Shown one piece after another: positions 10,401 to 23,900 of a stretch of DNA of 64,000 bases; the first letter of the stretch is position 1, and each line of letters begins with the position of its first letter. Below the pieces are notes generated by a model. It was not told where the DNA came from. It saw nothing but the letters and a program-made list of their open reading frames with translations, and did no database searches. The stretch covers positions 25,120,974 through 25,184,973 of the forward strand of contig NC_089724.1 of the NCBI RefSeq assembly GCF_035083965.1, read 5' to 3'. The translations under genes were made by a program, and so were the position numbers. The stretch comes from Branchiostoma lanceolatum (Eukaryota; Chordata; Leptocardii; Amphioxiformes; Branchiostomatidae).

Positions 10401-12081
10401 AAGTAACAAAGCCAAAAAATCCATCGGCATACGCCCTCTGTATGCTCCTCTCCATTAACCTGCATGAAAATTAATGTAACCATGTAACATGTATTTTGGA
10501 AACTTACTTGTATTTTCAACATGTATGTCAAAAATAGAAAATACCTCTTCTGGTGGATAGTTGTATTGGTAAGGAAGCTGGTAGGACGCTGATTTGACTA
10601 CGACTTGTACTTGCAGACGTCATGGCAGCTGGAACAGGTGCAAAGCCTCCGTGTAAGGTTGACCTAGGTTGACCTAAGGTTTGTGATTGATAAACTATTT
10701 CAGATAACAACAAAAATAATAAAGGATAATATGATCATCCATCTCCACCACGTATAGAAAATAAGAATGCTGCTGCATCAGATTTTTCACGGACTGAAAC
10801 TTTTTTACCCTAGCGTTAGACGAACGAGGTCGACCATTTAAGAGCCCCCATTTCATATTGATTTCTAAAGGTTAAGTTTATGAATAAAAAACGACACTTT
10901 CTAATCATACATCATGAAATGCGGATTAAGATACTAGTACAAAGAACATAGTTCAAATGTTACGGAATTAGGTGCAAGGACCTATGTCGATGTTGATTAC
11001 AACCACCCACCCATTCCTGTAGTGGCACAGTTCGGAACAATGCTTTCTGCGTCCGCCATCTTTGTTTGTGTCCGCAAAATGGGCATATTGCCAGAATTTC
11101 ACCTGGGGAGTGGGAAACCTGTCTGGGATTGACCTGGACTGACATTTTGGACCGTATTAAATAGCGGAAAAATATTATGGCCTTCATATGCAGTCCAGCG
11201 GTAGTCTACTGACGATAAGACAAGTAGTCGGTTTGCTAGTTGACAACATATCGTATACTTAAATGTATGATTGAATAGGCTAAGTCATAAAAACGTTAAT
11301 GTCCCACCTCTTCCACGGTGTAATATGGTACCTTAGTATTACACCTTACCCTTCTTCCAATGCAATGTACAATACCGGTAGAGACCGATATTGTTTATAT
11401 CTAGACCGTTGTGAAGTATTTCACGGCACCTGGCACGTAAAAGGGTAACCATTAAGAGACCTTAAAGTGGCCTGAACTTTGACCCTAAGTTTATTGTAAA
11501 GGATTGTTTTATATACATGGTTGTGGACATGACAGCTGGGCTTGTATAAGACTTCAAACATTTTGCCTGTGACTCAGATATCTTTAAATTGTTAAATACA
11601 ACATGTTTACTTTTGACTTAGTTAAGTATAATATGTGTTTACATTAAAAAAAAGGAAACTGACCCCATTTCTCGGAGATTGGCAAAAATTATCATCTATA
11701 AAAGCACAATATAACACCTCAAGCGTATTTGAAGCAAATTGAACGCAATTCTGTCATTCTACAGACCAATTTAAATCCCAATCAGGATGACTTACTTGTA
11801 TCACTTGATTCTTCTTGCAGCATGTCTGCCAGATCAGGATACGTCTCTCGCAGGATTTCACAAAACACGGCAAATGCATTCCGACCTCTGATCTGCAGCA
11901 GTCCGATAAGTTCGTCCGCGCGTTCTTCGTGTGATTCCTTACTATTGATGTCCCGTTCCATGGGCGCAAGCAGAATGCTTCGTTCGATCAGTTGGGGGAT
12001 TACATAGTCCACCCTCAAATCCCGCCTGATATCAGGGAGTCTTCTTTGGAGAATGTCCCGGTGTTTGGACTCCATGGCCAC
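7484..12081 (-). CDS. CARD-TIR protein with unknown helical domain and coiled coil, 642 aa
   Basis: Seven exons: 12081-11796, 10673-10545, 10361-9909, 9700-9629, 9283-9221, 8691-8221 and 7938-7484. All splice sites are GT/AG and every intron is phase 1; the joined frame is 1929 nt. Residues 1-95 are a CARD of the caspase-9/CRADD type (HRDILQRRLPDIRRDL, then RGRNAFAVFCEILRE). 96-138 is a Ser/Thr/Pro linker. 139-289 is a TIR domain: beta-A LFIIHAGED, BB-loop region near DEVSINTGENI, and YWPRLEYELSLF with Glu218 four residues after Trp214, the spacing of the catalytic Glu in NAD-cleaving TIRs. 290-334 is a basic/acidic linker with TKRKR. 335-491 is an alpha-helical domain I do not recognise. About 535-640 is coiled coil. 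CARDs and TIRs are known homotypic assembly modules; an innate immune signalling or cell-death role is inferred. The start is the first of two close ATGs (M-A-M-E). The stop lies in satellite-derived sequence. Confidence 0.85.
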
Positions 12082-13605
12082 CAGAGTTCAGTTACGTTGC
12101 AGAAAGGTTGGCCGATGAATTCAAGGGTTTTTATAGGTTATTACAGGATAACAAACCCCTGCAAATAAAAAACGAGCAACCGACCTAACAGCAGATACTA
12201 TGACCAAGCCAGTACAAGTTACAAAGGTCAACAACTTTTCCGGCAAGGCAAAATAACATTAGCGCGCTACATCATGAGAAACCAACGCGTCGACGCCATG
12301 AACTCAATTGTTGTCAGTTTTCAGACCTTTTCTAGCCTCACCTTAAAGTCCTTGAAGCCTTAATGCCGAGATTGAATAACACTTATGGCCGATTAATGCA
12401 GTAAGAGCCCCGTCGTTTTGGTGACTTTGAAAGCAACTACATTTCATGCTGACCGAGTGATGTCGCCATGACCGTTACTTCCGGGTTGATGCCAGTGACG
12501 TCACAGCAGGTCGTTGGGTTGTGTAAACAGTCGAGTGATGATAGAAGTGGTCGAAATCGATCAATGCTGCTGTTCGCTACGTAGAAAATAGCAGTTTTTA
12601 CGACCGTTTCGTCTGATATTCCCTGAGAAACTCTATCACAAACTTTTGCAGCTGACTGAGCTGGGCTTGGTGGATCCCAACTATAAAACTAAACATTTTG
12701 ATTATCCAATTTATAGCCAAAGATTAAAATCGTCATTCAAGTCATGGGTGCGTAGGCAGAACCAAACGTTTAACCCTTGGCCTTGGAACGAAATATTACT
12801 TCCTCAGTGAAACAAAGGTAAAACTGGATGGCCCGTTATTGCCTGTACTAACCCTATAGGGAACTCCTGCCTGGTGTGCCATGATACGTGTTTTGTTTCT
12901 ATTTTTCTCGTGAGTTCTTATTCTGCAATTACAGGTAATTAAATTTTCTGAATAACACAGATTAGAGATCATGTTTAATGCCATTAGTAAAATCACTATT
13001 ACAAGTGCCTTTTGTAAGATGTCTGTATATCTAATAATAAGCGGGTCACAGAAAGCTGTGAAAGAGAAATACGGCTGTAAACGTATACAGATATATTTCT
13101 TTGTTTAAGAAATGATATATCGATCTCAATACGTGTTTTACGTAAATAGTACCAGCGTTGGTAGTACTTAGCAGCACTCAATAGGTAAGACTACATGTCA
13201 TAAATGCATCTTATATACACATTAAAAGATTTCTCTATATAACTTTATAAAGCCACAGAGGCATGGCAGGAAAATCACAGTAACACATACAGAGAAATTC
13301 TATGAAGACGTAGAATTTTACATGAATCTGAATCTAATGTCTATAGCAATATCGTTCTCACTAGAATACAGTTGATAAGGAAATATCACCAAAACAGCAG
13401 TGTTCCCAATGCGTGCATATTTTTTAATTAATTATTTTGCCTGTGATTCAATTAGTGTAAGAGTCCTTGCCTTCATTCCTTAGCTCTGAAATCCCAATCT
13501 TATAAAAAGCTGGTTTACACTCATCTAAATTTACAGATTCAAACTGGGAAATGCAGATGGCATAGGTAAAGAGCTACTATAGTTTAAGTTACAAAGTTCA
13601 GTACA
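12082..13605. other. Gap between the CARD-TIR start and the receptor 3' end
   Basis: No coding signal seen. It must hold the CARD-TIR promoter and the receptor's 3' untranslated region. An ETS-like ACTTCCGGGTT (about 12477-12487) and a palindromic CRE (12496-12503) lie about 0.4 kb upstream of the CARD-TIR start codon. Confidence 0.5.
12496..12503. promoter_or_regulatory. Palindromic CRE (TGACGTCA) upstream of CARD-TIR
   Basis: Exact ATF/CREB consensus, 415 bp upstream of the ATG at 12081. The same 10-mer GTGACGTCAC sits just before the MAVS-like start codon. Functional use is inferred. Confidence 0.45.
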
Positions 13606-14946
13606 TCAGTAGTACATCTCTTCTTCCTCCTCAGAGTCCTCTTCAGGCGTTTTCAGCATACCGGAAATGTCGTCAGGGGTGATGTCCTCGACGTCAAAGG
13701 GCGCCTTTTTCCACTTCCGACAGGTCAGTCTCGTTCCGTCCGGTTTCTCCAGGACGAAAGACTCGATCTTCAGGGTTGGGAAGCTGGCCTTCCTGTACAC
13801 CATCTGTATTCCCCAGTCTTGTCTGCAGTTTCTGTAGAGAAATGCATGTTGGCTAACTGTGATCCGTAACTTCACCCTAAGTGTGTGCGCGTGTGTGTTT
13901 GTGTGTATGTGTGTGTGTTTCTATACGTGTGTGTGTGTGTGTGTGTATATGCATGTGTGCGTGCGTGCGTGTGTGTGTGTATGCTTCTACCCATATTTAT
14001 ACAAATAAACATTGCAATGCATCCTCTAGTGCTACTTTCATTGTCTCTGGGTCATTTTCATAGTTTGCATAGTTAAAAAATGTCACTGGTGATGGTTCTT
14101 ACTTGCAGTACACCTTTCCGTTCATTTCCCAGTCATCAATCTTCTTGGGTGGGTGGGGTTTGATTTTGATCCGTTGGGGGAAACTTTTGTCCACCACCAC
14201 ATGGTGATTCTCCTTGATCTTGCGGAAGTCGCTGACATGGCAGGCAAACTCCTTGCACTTTACACAGAGCAGCTTCATCCCCCTCCCATGGACTTTCCTA
14301 CATCGGAAAAGACAGACAAATTAAAGCTATTATTACGACTTGATTTGTAGCGCTATGAACTGAGGTGTGGAAAGCCACGGGACATATCAAAAGTTATATG
14401 TCAAAGTAATCATATCAGATTTGTCACAAAATCACGGACCCTTTGCAGACGTTCTGTGGGTTTGTGTAACATCCACAATCTGCGAAGGAAATCGTTTACA
14501 CGTTGATGGTGATATTGCAACTATATGACAACAAAACCAAAATTATTTCCAGCTTCTATAAAGTAAATTTTAGACAATAGCGACTGGGCTGGCGGCTGCA
14601 ACCTACTTGGTTTTCCTCTCTAACTCCTTCAGCGCCTTCGCGAGGTCTCTCTCCTTCTTGGACTCTTCTTGCAGACGTTGGACCTCCTTCATGAAGTCGT
14701 CATGCTTCTCCCTCTGCATGTGCCACACCTGGAGCATAGCCTTCTCCATCAGCCTCTCCCGAATAGTGTTCAACTGGAATTGAATATTTTTGAAAGGTAT
14801 AAAATGGGCCGTTTCATGCTACAGTTCTTTTGAGTCAGTTCATTTGAGAGTATTTACAGCTGAACAACGTATTCTTGCAGAAGATAGATTCCGCTTCCTA
14901 ACATCATTATGCGGAACACCAGTAATATATATATATATATATATAA

Positions 14947-14979
<33 letters not shown>

Positions 14980-17900
14980 TGTATGTATGTATGTATGTTT
15001 ATTACCTTCGCCGAGAAGGTTATGCAGAGGGTAGCGTTTGTGTGTAGTGGCACAGCATAACTCAAGAATACCTTGATGGATTGTCTTGGTATTTGGTATG
15101 TTGGTAGGTTTTGATGAGACCTAAAAACGATTAGATTTTGGGCCCCCTAGCGGCTTCTTACGGTACTGGAGCGGAACTTCCTGTTTTGATATCTCGTGTT
15201 CTGGACATGCTATGGAACTTATTTTTGAGTGGTAGATATATCTTTGGACAGAGAGTAAGTGGTGTGGGTTTGGGCCCCCTAGCGGCTTTTTTTTAACTGC
15301 AGGAGCAGGTTTTGCGTCTGACTTTGAAAGGGCATAACTCAAGAAGGGCTTGATGGATGGTAATGATTTTTGGTAGGTAGATAGCTTGAGTGATGATGTA
15401 CATGATTAGACACTTCTTATGCAAATCAGTATCTAATTTGCATAATTAATGAGGAAAGTTTATGCATCCGCCAATTCCATGATAGGACTCTGAAACATGT
15501 GACATATGTAACTGAGGAAGAGAGAAATATTAATCAATATGAACTATGCAAATGAAGACCTCATTTGCATAATTAATGAGGAAATACTATAACAAGATGG
15601 GCTTGATGGATGGTCATGACTTTTGGTATGTAGATAGCTTGTATGATGCTTAGTATGATTGGACAATAATTATGCAAATAAGATTCTAATTTGCATAATT
15701 AATGAGGCAACGTTAAAAATCCGCTTTGTGTCATGATATGACTATTCAAATTGTAACTGAGGAAGAGAGGAATGTTTATAGATAGAAAATATGCTAATGG
15801 GGGCCTAATTTGCATACTTAATGAGTAACTTCTCTAATTCCACACTGGCAAATGACGGCACTTTCATACATTTAATACTTTTTTTGGCATCGGGACGTTA
15901 TGTGAATGTGAACATCGTTGAATCAAATTTTGCTAATAAGGGCCTCATTTGCATAATTAATGATAAATATAAGCATAACCTTTTTTGTTGAGCTCATGAT
16001 TTGTTAAGCTCATACTTTGGACATGTTATACATGTATTTTAAGACAATCAACTGGTATGATTTATAATTGATGGGAAACACTCCTAATACATCAGTCATA
16101 AAGGTTAAAATCATTTGGCGAAGGTATGAGGTCGTGGAACTCTAGTATATATATGTTTTCCGTATTCACCCACATCGCTGCACGAAACAACGACAATACC
16201 ATCCGAAAGGTAAGTAACTGTACCTTCTCCTTCAGGACATTACCGCCTTCCCTTCCAGCGATCAGCACGGACTTGCTGCCCTCTGCACGACCACGTCCTG
16301 AACAAAGAAAATAGAAATAAGTACTTTCAAAATGCAACAATATTCTATTCGATGATCAGCAATATCTATGAGAATGAATCAAGTAGTTTAGACTTTATGT
16401 TTAGAGGTCTCATGATTAGCAATCATTTTCCCAGATTTTCTAAATCGATGTCAGAAATAGTATCGTGTATCAACATTTTGTTACGTGATCTTACCTCTGG
16501 TCTGCACCTTGCCTATCTCGTTGCCGACATAGTCATAGCGGAACACGAAGTTGCACTTGGCGATGTCTATGCCTTCCTCTGCCACAGAGGTTGAGATGAC
16601 AATTTTGCGGCCACCGGTGGTGAACAGCTCCAGTAGCTCCACCTGCTGATTTTGGGTCATGCCTGCAGTGAACAGGTTTAGATGTGTTCAATCCTCAAAG
16701 AACAACATTTGAAAGACCAGCCCTTTACATCAATTGTACTTCCTGACAGATTTACCAACAAACCGAGAGGAATATAATGCTTTCATTATAATTGTCTACC
16801 ATGTGTCATCAATGGCAACCAACTTACAGATTACTATACGAACATGTTCAGCAAACATTGTGCTGTATCATAATGTTAGGGATGTTGTCTGTAGAATCTA
16901 GCTTACCCGAAGAAAATGATTTTTTTCATAGCTTCTGACAATTGAATTTCACAAAGCTTTACCTTCTGAGCATGTTCTGGAATAGAGAAAGTTAACATGA
17001 AACCTGATTGCCATGTATCATGAAACCAGCTATGTAAAGTGGCACACATTACGCACTACAAAAAGAAACAGTTACTGGCGAAGGGTTATCACCTCCTGTG
17101 CTCTCACTGGCTCCAGCACCCACGAGCCTTCCCGGGTTGAGCTTACAGAGAGCGGGGTCCTCCTTCATCCATGTGAGCAGGGCGATGGTGAGAGCGCGGG
17201 TCTTGCAGAACAGCAGGCAGCGGGAGTCAGGCGTCTCCTCGTACGCCTTGAGGATCAGGTACTTCAGCTGGTCCAGCTTCGGGTTGGAGTACTTCGGATC
17301 TGCAGCATATTCCTGCAGCTTCCCTCTTGCCTCTGCCAATAATGATACAGGTACACATCAGTTAATTGTGAAACGTATCTTACCATTGATGTAGTTCTTC
17401 GTCAAACTGGTTATACAGATCTTTGCAACTCGTTGAATGTAATGATGCCTCGAAGCAGATTCTCTGTTATTCCTGATACAGCTGATGATTTGCAATAGCA
17501 AGCGTTTTGATTTTCATATATTGTGTCATATTCATCAGCATTACAATACCTTTCTAGTAGCAAAACCACGAATCTATTATAAGGCCTTTAGAAGATTTCT
17601 CAGACTGATTCAGTTAAAAAAACCCAGATGGCGGCATTAGCTACGTACCCATGAAGTGCTTCACCAAATCTTCATCGGTACCGTCGAACCCTTCATTTTG
17701 CAGACCAGTCACGAACCGATCCAGGTACTGCAGGGCATCTTTGGTTCGGGCGTCAGCGTTGATAGCGAGAGCATCCGTGTACTTCTGCAGTGTAACAATA
17801 TAACATGCCGTACGTTGAGTTTTCTTTACGTTCGATGTGATACCATGAGGGGTCGAGTGTAAGAGTACTTTGTACATGCAAGGACATCTGGCTGTATTTG

Positions 17901-20900
17901 GTGAATGATATTGCTTCACATTTAGCAGCTGATGACCACGCTGCCAGGCGAAAAGGACATGAAAAAGGCAGTGAGGCAAGGACGCAATGCTAACTTCCAT
18001 ATGCTTTTCATTATAGTCTACTCACTGTAAGGTCCTGTAATACAGCTTATGTCTATTTTGACAGTACGTAGTCTCTAAAAACATATGGTGGCTTTGGCTC
18101 TACATAGTTTCACATTTGCTGGTGGGAGATAGTTGAACTTGTCTCTCTCATTCATCTTGTTATGTATCGTTATGTATTCCTTTTTTTCTCTCTCTATGTT
18201 GTTTATATTGGCCAGGTGCCTGAATTGAAATTGAATTAAATTGAGCTTACTCGAAGGTGTGTTGTAGCAGCGTGGATGGTTCGGCTGATTGCATCATCCT
18301 TGAGTGTTGCACCCTTCCTAGCTAGGGCGACCACCCACTGTTCATACGCCTGTTTTTCTCTTTGCCGGGGTGGCTTCAGCTCTTCTGGTGTCAGGTGCTT
18401 TGATGCTGTTGAAAAAGAGAAGGGTGGTTATGAGCCACACCATCATACCACAGTCAGGAAGAGGATGTCGAGAAAGTCGTTTTTCCTAAAGAATATATCC
18501 ACTTCTCCTATGTGTATTCAGTACTCCTTTTCTATATGTATATATATATATATATATATTTGTTTTTTTGTCTTCTTTTACATGTTGACATGAACAAGGT
18601 CTTGTGCCGTTTCAAAGGTCTTTGGAACAAGACAACAATATAAATTCTCATGAACCATGGCAATGGCAGTAAAGTGAGTCTCCAGAAGTCCTCCATCTTA
18701 CCTTCTGTTGCCAGGGTTTTCTCAATGTCCTCCATGATCATGTTGATCATATCCGCAAACGGGTCTTTGATTCGTCCACTTACAGATTTTGTTTCTGCAA
18801 AATTAAAGTGACGTTGGAATGCATTCTAGTAGTGACGGCTGCAGATGCTGTAGGTACGTTTATAGCTGTACACAATGTCATACATTTAGTCTACTTTAAT
18901 GGCATATACGTTACACTCTATAATGACCCCAATGCTTTGTCTTGGACTTAATTTCCTTTAGATATGAGATAATGGTAAGGGATCCAATGTGCGTATTGCT
19001 ATTAATCATTGGTAAATGTATATACAAAAACGACATGTTTGTCTTGATAAATCGAAGTGTATGCTCCTGCTATCTTGTGAAGTGGCAGCCTGCACTGTTT
19101 CAGAAAAAGTTATCTACCGGGCCGGAAATGCACTGGTACACAGAACGCGACAAAATATTTACCTTCGTCCGGTTTCTGGTTGAATTTCTTCAGTTCGTCT
19201 TTGTGCTCCACAACCTGAGAAATCCACTCTGCGTCCAGGTTTGCGCACGCCTTCAGGATGTGTTCCACAGCGTCCTTCTGACTCTTCGCCTTCCCCACAC
19301 CCAGAGAGGCGGTCAGGCCGATAATCTGCAAACAAGTGTAAACAACATAATACTTACAACTGACCATTGCAACTGAAAATGTACAACCTAGACTAGTGTG
19401 TCGCTACGTATACAAAGAGTTGCTTCACTCCAACGTAGTGAAGTACTGTTTTTGGCTCTCAATATGTTTCTCTGTACTGTCTGTCTGTGTGCCTGTATTT
19501 GTGATGCCATCCTTCCTCATTGCGGCTACTTTGTCTTTGATGGTGTTCCTAAACAGCAGTGCTAAGATCGTGAAGACTGCCATCTCCGACTGCGGTTCTT
19601 ACCTGTGGCAGCCTGGTGCCGTTCTTCTCCACCTTCTGCTTGATGTACCTCGTCATGATGGCGTTGTACGGGTCGTTCTTCTGGCAGTGGTGACACTCGT
19701 CAAAGATCAGCATGGAGAACGTGTCCAGAGTGATCAGCTCGTCTCTCAGGGCGTTCTCCAACACCTGTGCCGTCAGGATGATGACGTCGTAATCGGGGAG
19801 AGTCTCCCCTACTGGAATGTCGGCGGCAGCTTCGCCACTAAGGGGCAAAATGTCGTACCTGGACAAAACAAAGAAAACAGTCTAATTTGCCACGGATGTA
19901 AACGACTGACATGGTGTGTTTTATCCGTGCTTCTCTGAGGGTCAAACATCCATGTTCAACCACCGAGCGAAGCGCATTGATGATCGCTACGCTCGCGCTC
20001 GGTTGTTTATTCGGTGCTATGGCTATAGGAACTATTAAAGCATACCTCATGTCACACCTAGGGTCGGGACTTTAACCATTATTCCCTGTCGCTGACACGC
20101 AGCCTTATATGCGACAAGGGCATTGATATATCCCTATTTAGATAACGATGAGTGCAGATGTTGTATATCATGTCATCGACTGCAATACTCACTTGGGACT
20201 CACGTATTCCCGGAACGCGTTGTGCTGCTGTTCCACCAGCGGCACCTTGTTAACCAGGAACACCACACGCCGCCGTGCATCTGCACATGCTCCACCTTCG
20301 GGTACATTAAAAGAGAAGCATATCTCGGCTAAATTAGTTCATCTATAAAGGCATAAAGATACAGAGGCTTTCATACAAGTTTTTAATTGCAAATATTGCA
20401 TAGAAATGGGACCATAACGTATGGATTTCAGGAACGGTAACAACGTATCCCCTCCTTCATTCTTTCTTCCTAAAAGTTTCTGCAAGTATCATCTTCATTA
20501 AATAAAACTGATATGTGTGAACTAATCACCTTTGGCATCCTCTAGATGATCCCGAGTGATTTTGATAGCCACGCGAGTCTTGCCACTACCCGTAGGAGCA
20601 CAGATGATGGTGTTTCGTCCCTCTAGTGCTGGTATTGCCAGCTCCATCTGGTAGCAACGCATGGGAATGTCTTTTAGTTTCCGTTGTTCTGGTGGCGGTT
20701 TGGCGGCTTGTAGTGCCGTCTTCTTTTCGCATCCTGAAAAGATATGGCATTAATGTACGAGAAGATGTAACTTTAATATTTTCTGTTAGTCATCATTGTG
20801 TCGTGCGCGCACGTTAGAAAGCTGCAGCTTTACGTTTGGAACTGATAATGTTTCCTGTATAGTCGAAAAAGTGAGCGTTAGACTGGTATGACAAGTTTCT

Positions 20901-23900
20901 GGCATGAAGCATAACATAATGAAATTTCTGTTACCAGACATTACGTTAAGATTATGGCTATTAATATTCACATCACCATGGCTCGTGACAGGAGCATCCT
21001 GTCAAATTTGCTACGTTTTTGAATGTGCATGCGCAGTCCAGGCATCCTGTCAAGAGTCTCGGACAATTCTCAATTTTACGTGCACAAAAAGAAGACTGAA
21101 CAATGTGTCTGCAAAAGAAAAGGTCGAGTCTGTTGACTTTATTTTCTTTTAAATCTCACCTTCTTCCTCCTGCTTCTCAGCTACTTCATCAATATGGACT
21201 TCTTGCAGGGCCGTCGCTAACGGTTCTGCCCCGTTTGACGCGTTCAGACCATTTGCGGTTGCCGCCTCCGCTGGGACAGAGACCGCTACTGTGTCGTCTT
21301 CTGAGTCTGCCGCTGTAACATTCATCAAACAGGAAATGTCATCTCGATATGAATGTACCAAAACAGATTTACAGAACGTTTGGTAAAATTGATTCAGAGA
21401 GACTGTTACAACTACAAGGTTAAAGAGATGAAGCCAATGCTAATCATTCAACAATTACTGAATAAGAGAATTAGTGCTAAGCGTGTAGTCAAAAAAATGT
21501 CTAAAGTAATTTGAATAATCTCCTAACATCTTATTCTCAAAGACCTGTGTCTAAAGTTGACAGTGCTGGTGGGGTTAACAATGATGCGTTGCTTTGTTTA
21601 TATTACACGGGTCAGATACATGTATAAAAAGGGCTTTAGTTTGACCTCTAGAGTGGACTAACAGAAAAGGGGATGAGTTTTGTGAATCTTCATACAACCT
21701 GTTGAGTCTGATCCGTCGCCCTCTTTCTGTTCATTGTCTTTTTCTTTGTCGTCCTTGTCGGTGGAATCCACGCCTGTGACGACATCATCTTCTATTCATG
21801 TAAATCAAGAAAACAATTGGAATGTTGACGATGCAATCATCATCAACTCCAACACCATTGGCATTGAGTCACTAATATCTAATAAAGCTTGGGGGGTTGT
21901 AGCAACGACAGAAACGGTTTATTTTAGTTGAGTCATCTACATGTACCATACTACTATATTATTAGCAGTTTTACCTATCTACAAATTATGCATTCGCCCA
22001 ACGTGACTGTCATGGTACTGTAAAGAAACGGCATGTTTAACACACAATTGTGTCAGCAGTTATTTCTTCTGGTCAAACAGAACACCTGTCAGTCCCTCGG
22101 AATTCTGGCACAGTCTGTGTTTAGTTATTGCATTCAGCCAGACAATTTACTAGTACATCGCAATCTTATAGACGCCAAGGACTGTCTACTTTGAGGTATT
22201 CAGCAAAAAGGGAATAATGCGCTTAAGTAGGATATAGGTGGACCAACAAGTCACTCATTCTCAGCTTTTCTACAATACTTACCTGTCTTTATGTCTTCCA
22301 ACTCAGCTGCAAGCTCGTCGTACTTGTTCCTCCTCAGCCCCTCCAAGAACTGTGTGTACCAGCCGGGCCCGCAGCGCGTCACTCGGTCGATGAGAGTGAT
22401 CAGGGCCCGCGTGTTGCCGTGGTTCCGGTTTTCTGCCTCGATTTGCTCCTGCAAGAGGAATGGTGGAGATTTTGTGACAACATAGTTTTTATCGTGTCGT
22501 TCACAAATGTGACTGAGACTAAGCCACATCCTCACCTCTGCTTGGGATTAAAATTGAATTGGGTAGGATGACAAATTAATGTTTGGAAATTTGAAAAATT
22601 TGATCGATTACGTGATGATCGATAATTTCCTTTTTTAACTGGTGACGTCATGACTTTCTCTGAAATGACTCGAGTGATTATTTATGCCAGATCTGGTATG
22701 CGACCTTGGTCCTCCAGCAAAACTTTCGTTTTTGTATCTTTTGACCTGGACGTGCTATGGTCTTGATTTTTTGTTGGCAGAAAGCTTGTGATGTAATAAA
22801 GAAGTGGTGCTTGCTCTGGAACTGCAGGGGCGTTATTGTGAAAATCTTGTAAGGAGAATAACTGAACAAAGGAATGACGGATTTTCATGATATTTAGTAT
22901 ACAGTTACTAGGTCAGACAGAGATGTACGCAATAAAGTGTAAATTATGCAAATTGGGACTTAATTTGCATAACTGATGAGGAAAATCTATATTTGCAATG
23001 TTTTCCATCATAAGACTCAAATACATATAGCTTGTAGCTAATGGCAAGTGGAGCATCAACAGATACCAATTATCCAAATAAGTTCCTAATTTGCATAATT
23101 AATGCAAAAGTGCCATGATTTATCAAAGAGGAAAATGAAAGCACTGTCAATATTGCAACATGTCTAAGTTAGATAAAGGTGTTTATGGCCAAGCATATAT
23201 TATGCAAATGTGTAAGTCATTTGCATAAACAGAATAGTTCATGGAAATATGAGGTCTCCGAACTCTTGTATAAAATAACCTGTATAAAACCAAGACCAAC
23301 GCACGTCCAGGTCAAAAGATGCAAAAACGCAAGTTCTGCTGCAGTACCAAGATCACAGATCAGGGGGCCCAAAATCGACCTTGAATGTCGGATTCACAAC
23401 ATCCGCCCTCATATCAATTATCATCGTTATCCATCAAGAGGTTCTTGAGTTATGCTAACTACAGTAGTAAGGAAACACAGACACACCCAAAACTATAGCT
23501 CCATTTTTAGAAAGATGCCTGTACCTTATCCTGCTCTGACAGACAGGGAAGGTGTGGCAACATCTCCATGGCGACGACCACCTGCAGTTGAGGCGCCCAC
23601 AGTTGTAGGAGGCGCTTGAAGCCATTCATGTCCAACATTGTGTCTCGACCCTCGATGAAGTTTTTAATATGACTGTACCCTAAGGAATATTTAATTGATG
23701 GTAAGAAGGACGAGAGGGGATACAATCCGATATTTTCGGCCTTTCTTCTTAAACGAGGAATATGCGTAAGACTATAACTTTAATACACGTAAGAGTAACT
23801 TTAACCATTGTGTAAACTGCTATCACGTCCCCTAGCGTCCCTAGCGAGATACACATCAAGCAAGTGCAGTAAAATTTGAGTGAAGGGGAATTCCCCGTGA

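Noticed and set aside
10362..10455. Hydrophobic N-terminal extension of the TIR exon as a membrane segment
   Set aside because: This is intron sequence: the acceptor AG at 10362-10363 joins in phase 1 to the 10545-10673 exon, so the apparent hydrophobic stretch is not translated.
13881..14076. Two overlapping 60-63 codon frames rich in Cys and Val
   Set aside because: Translation of the TG microsatellite in the last receptor intron.
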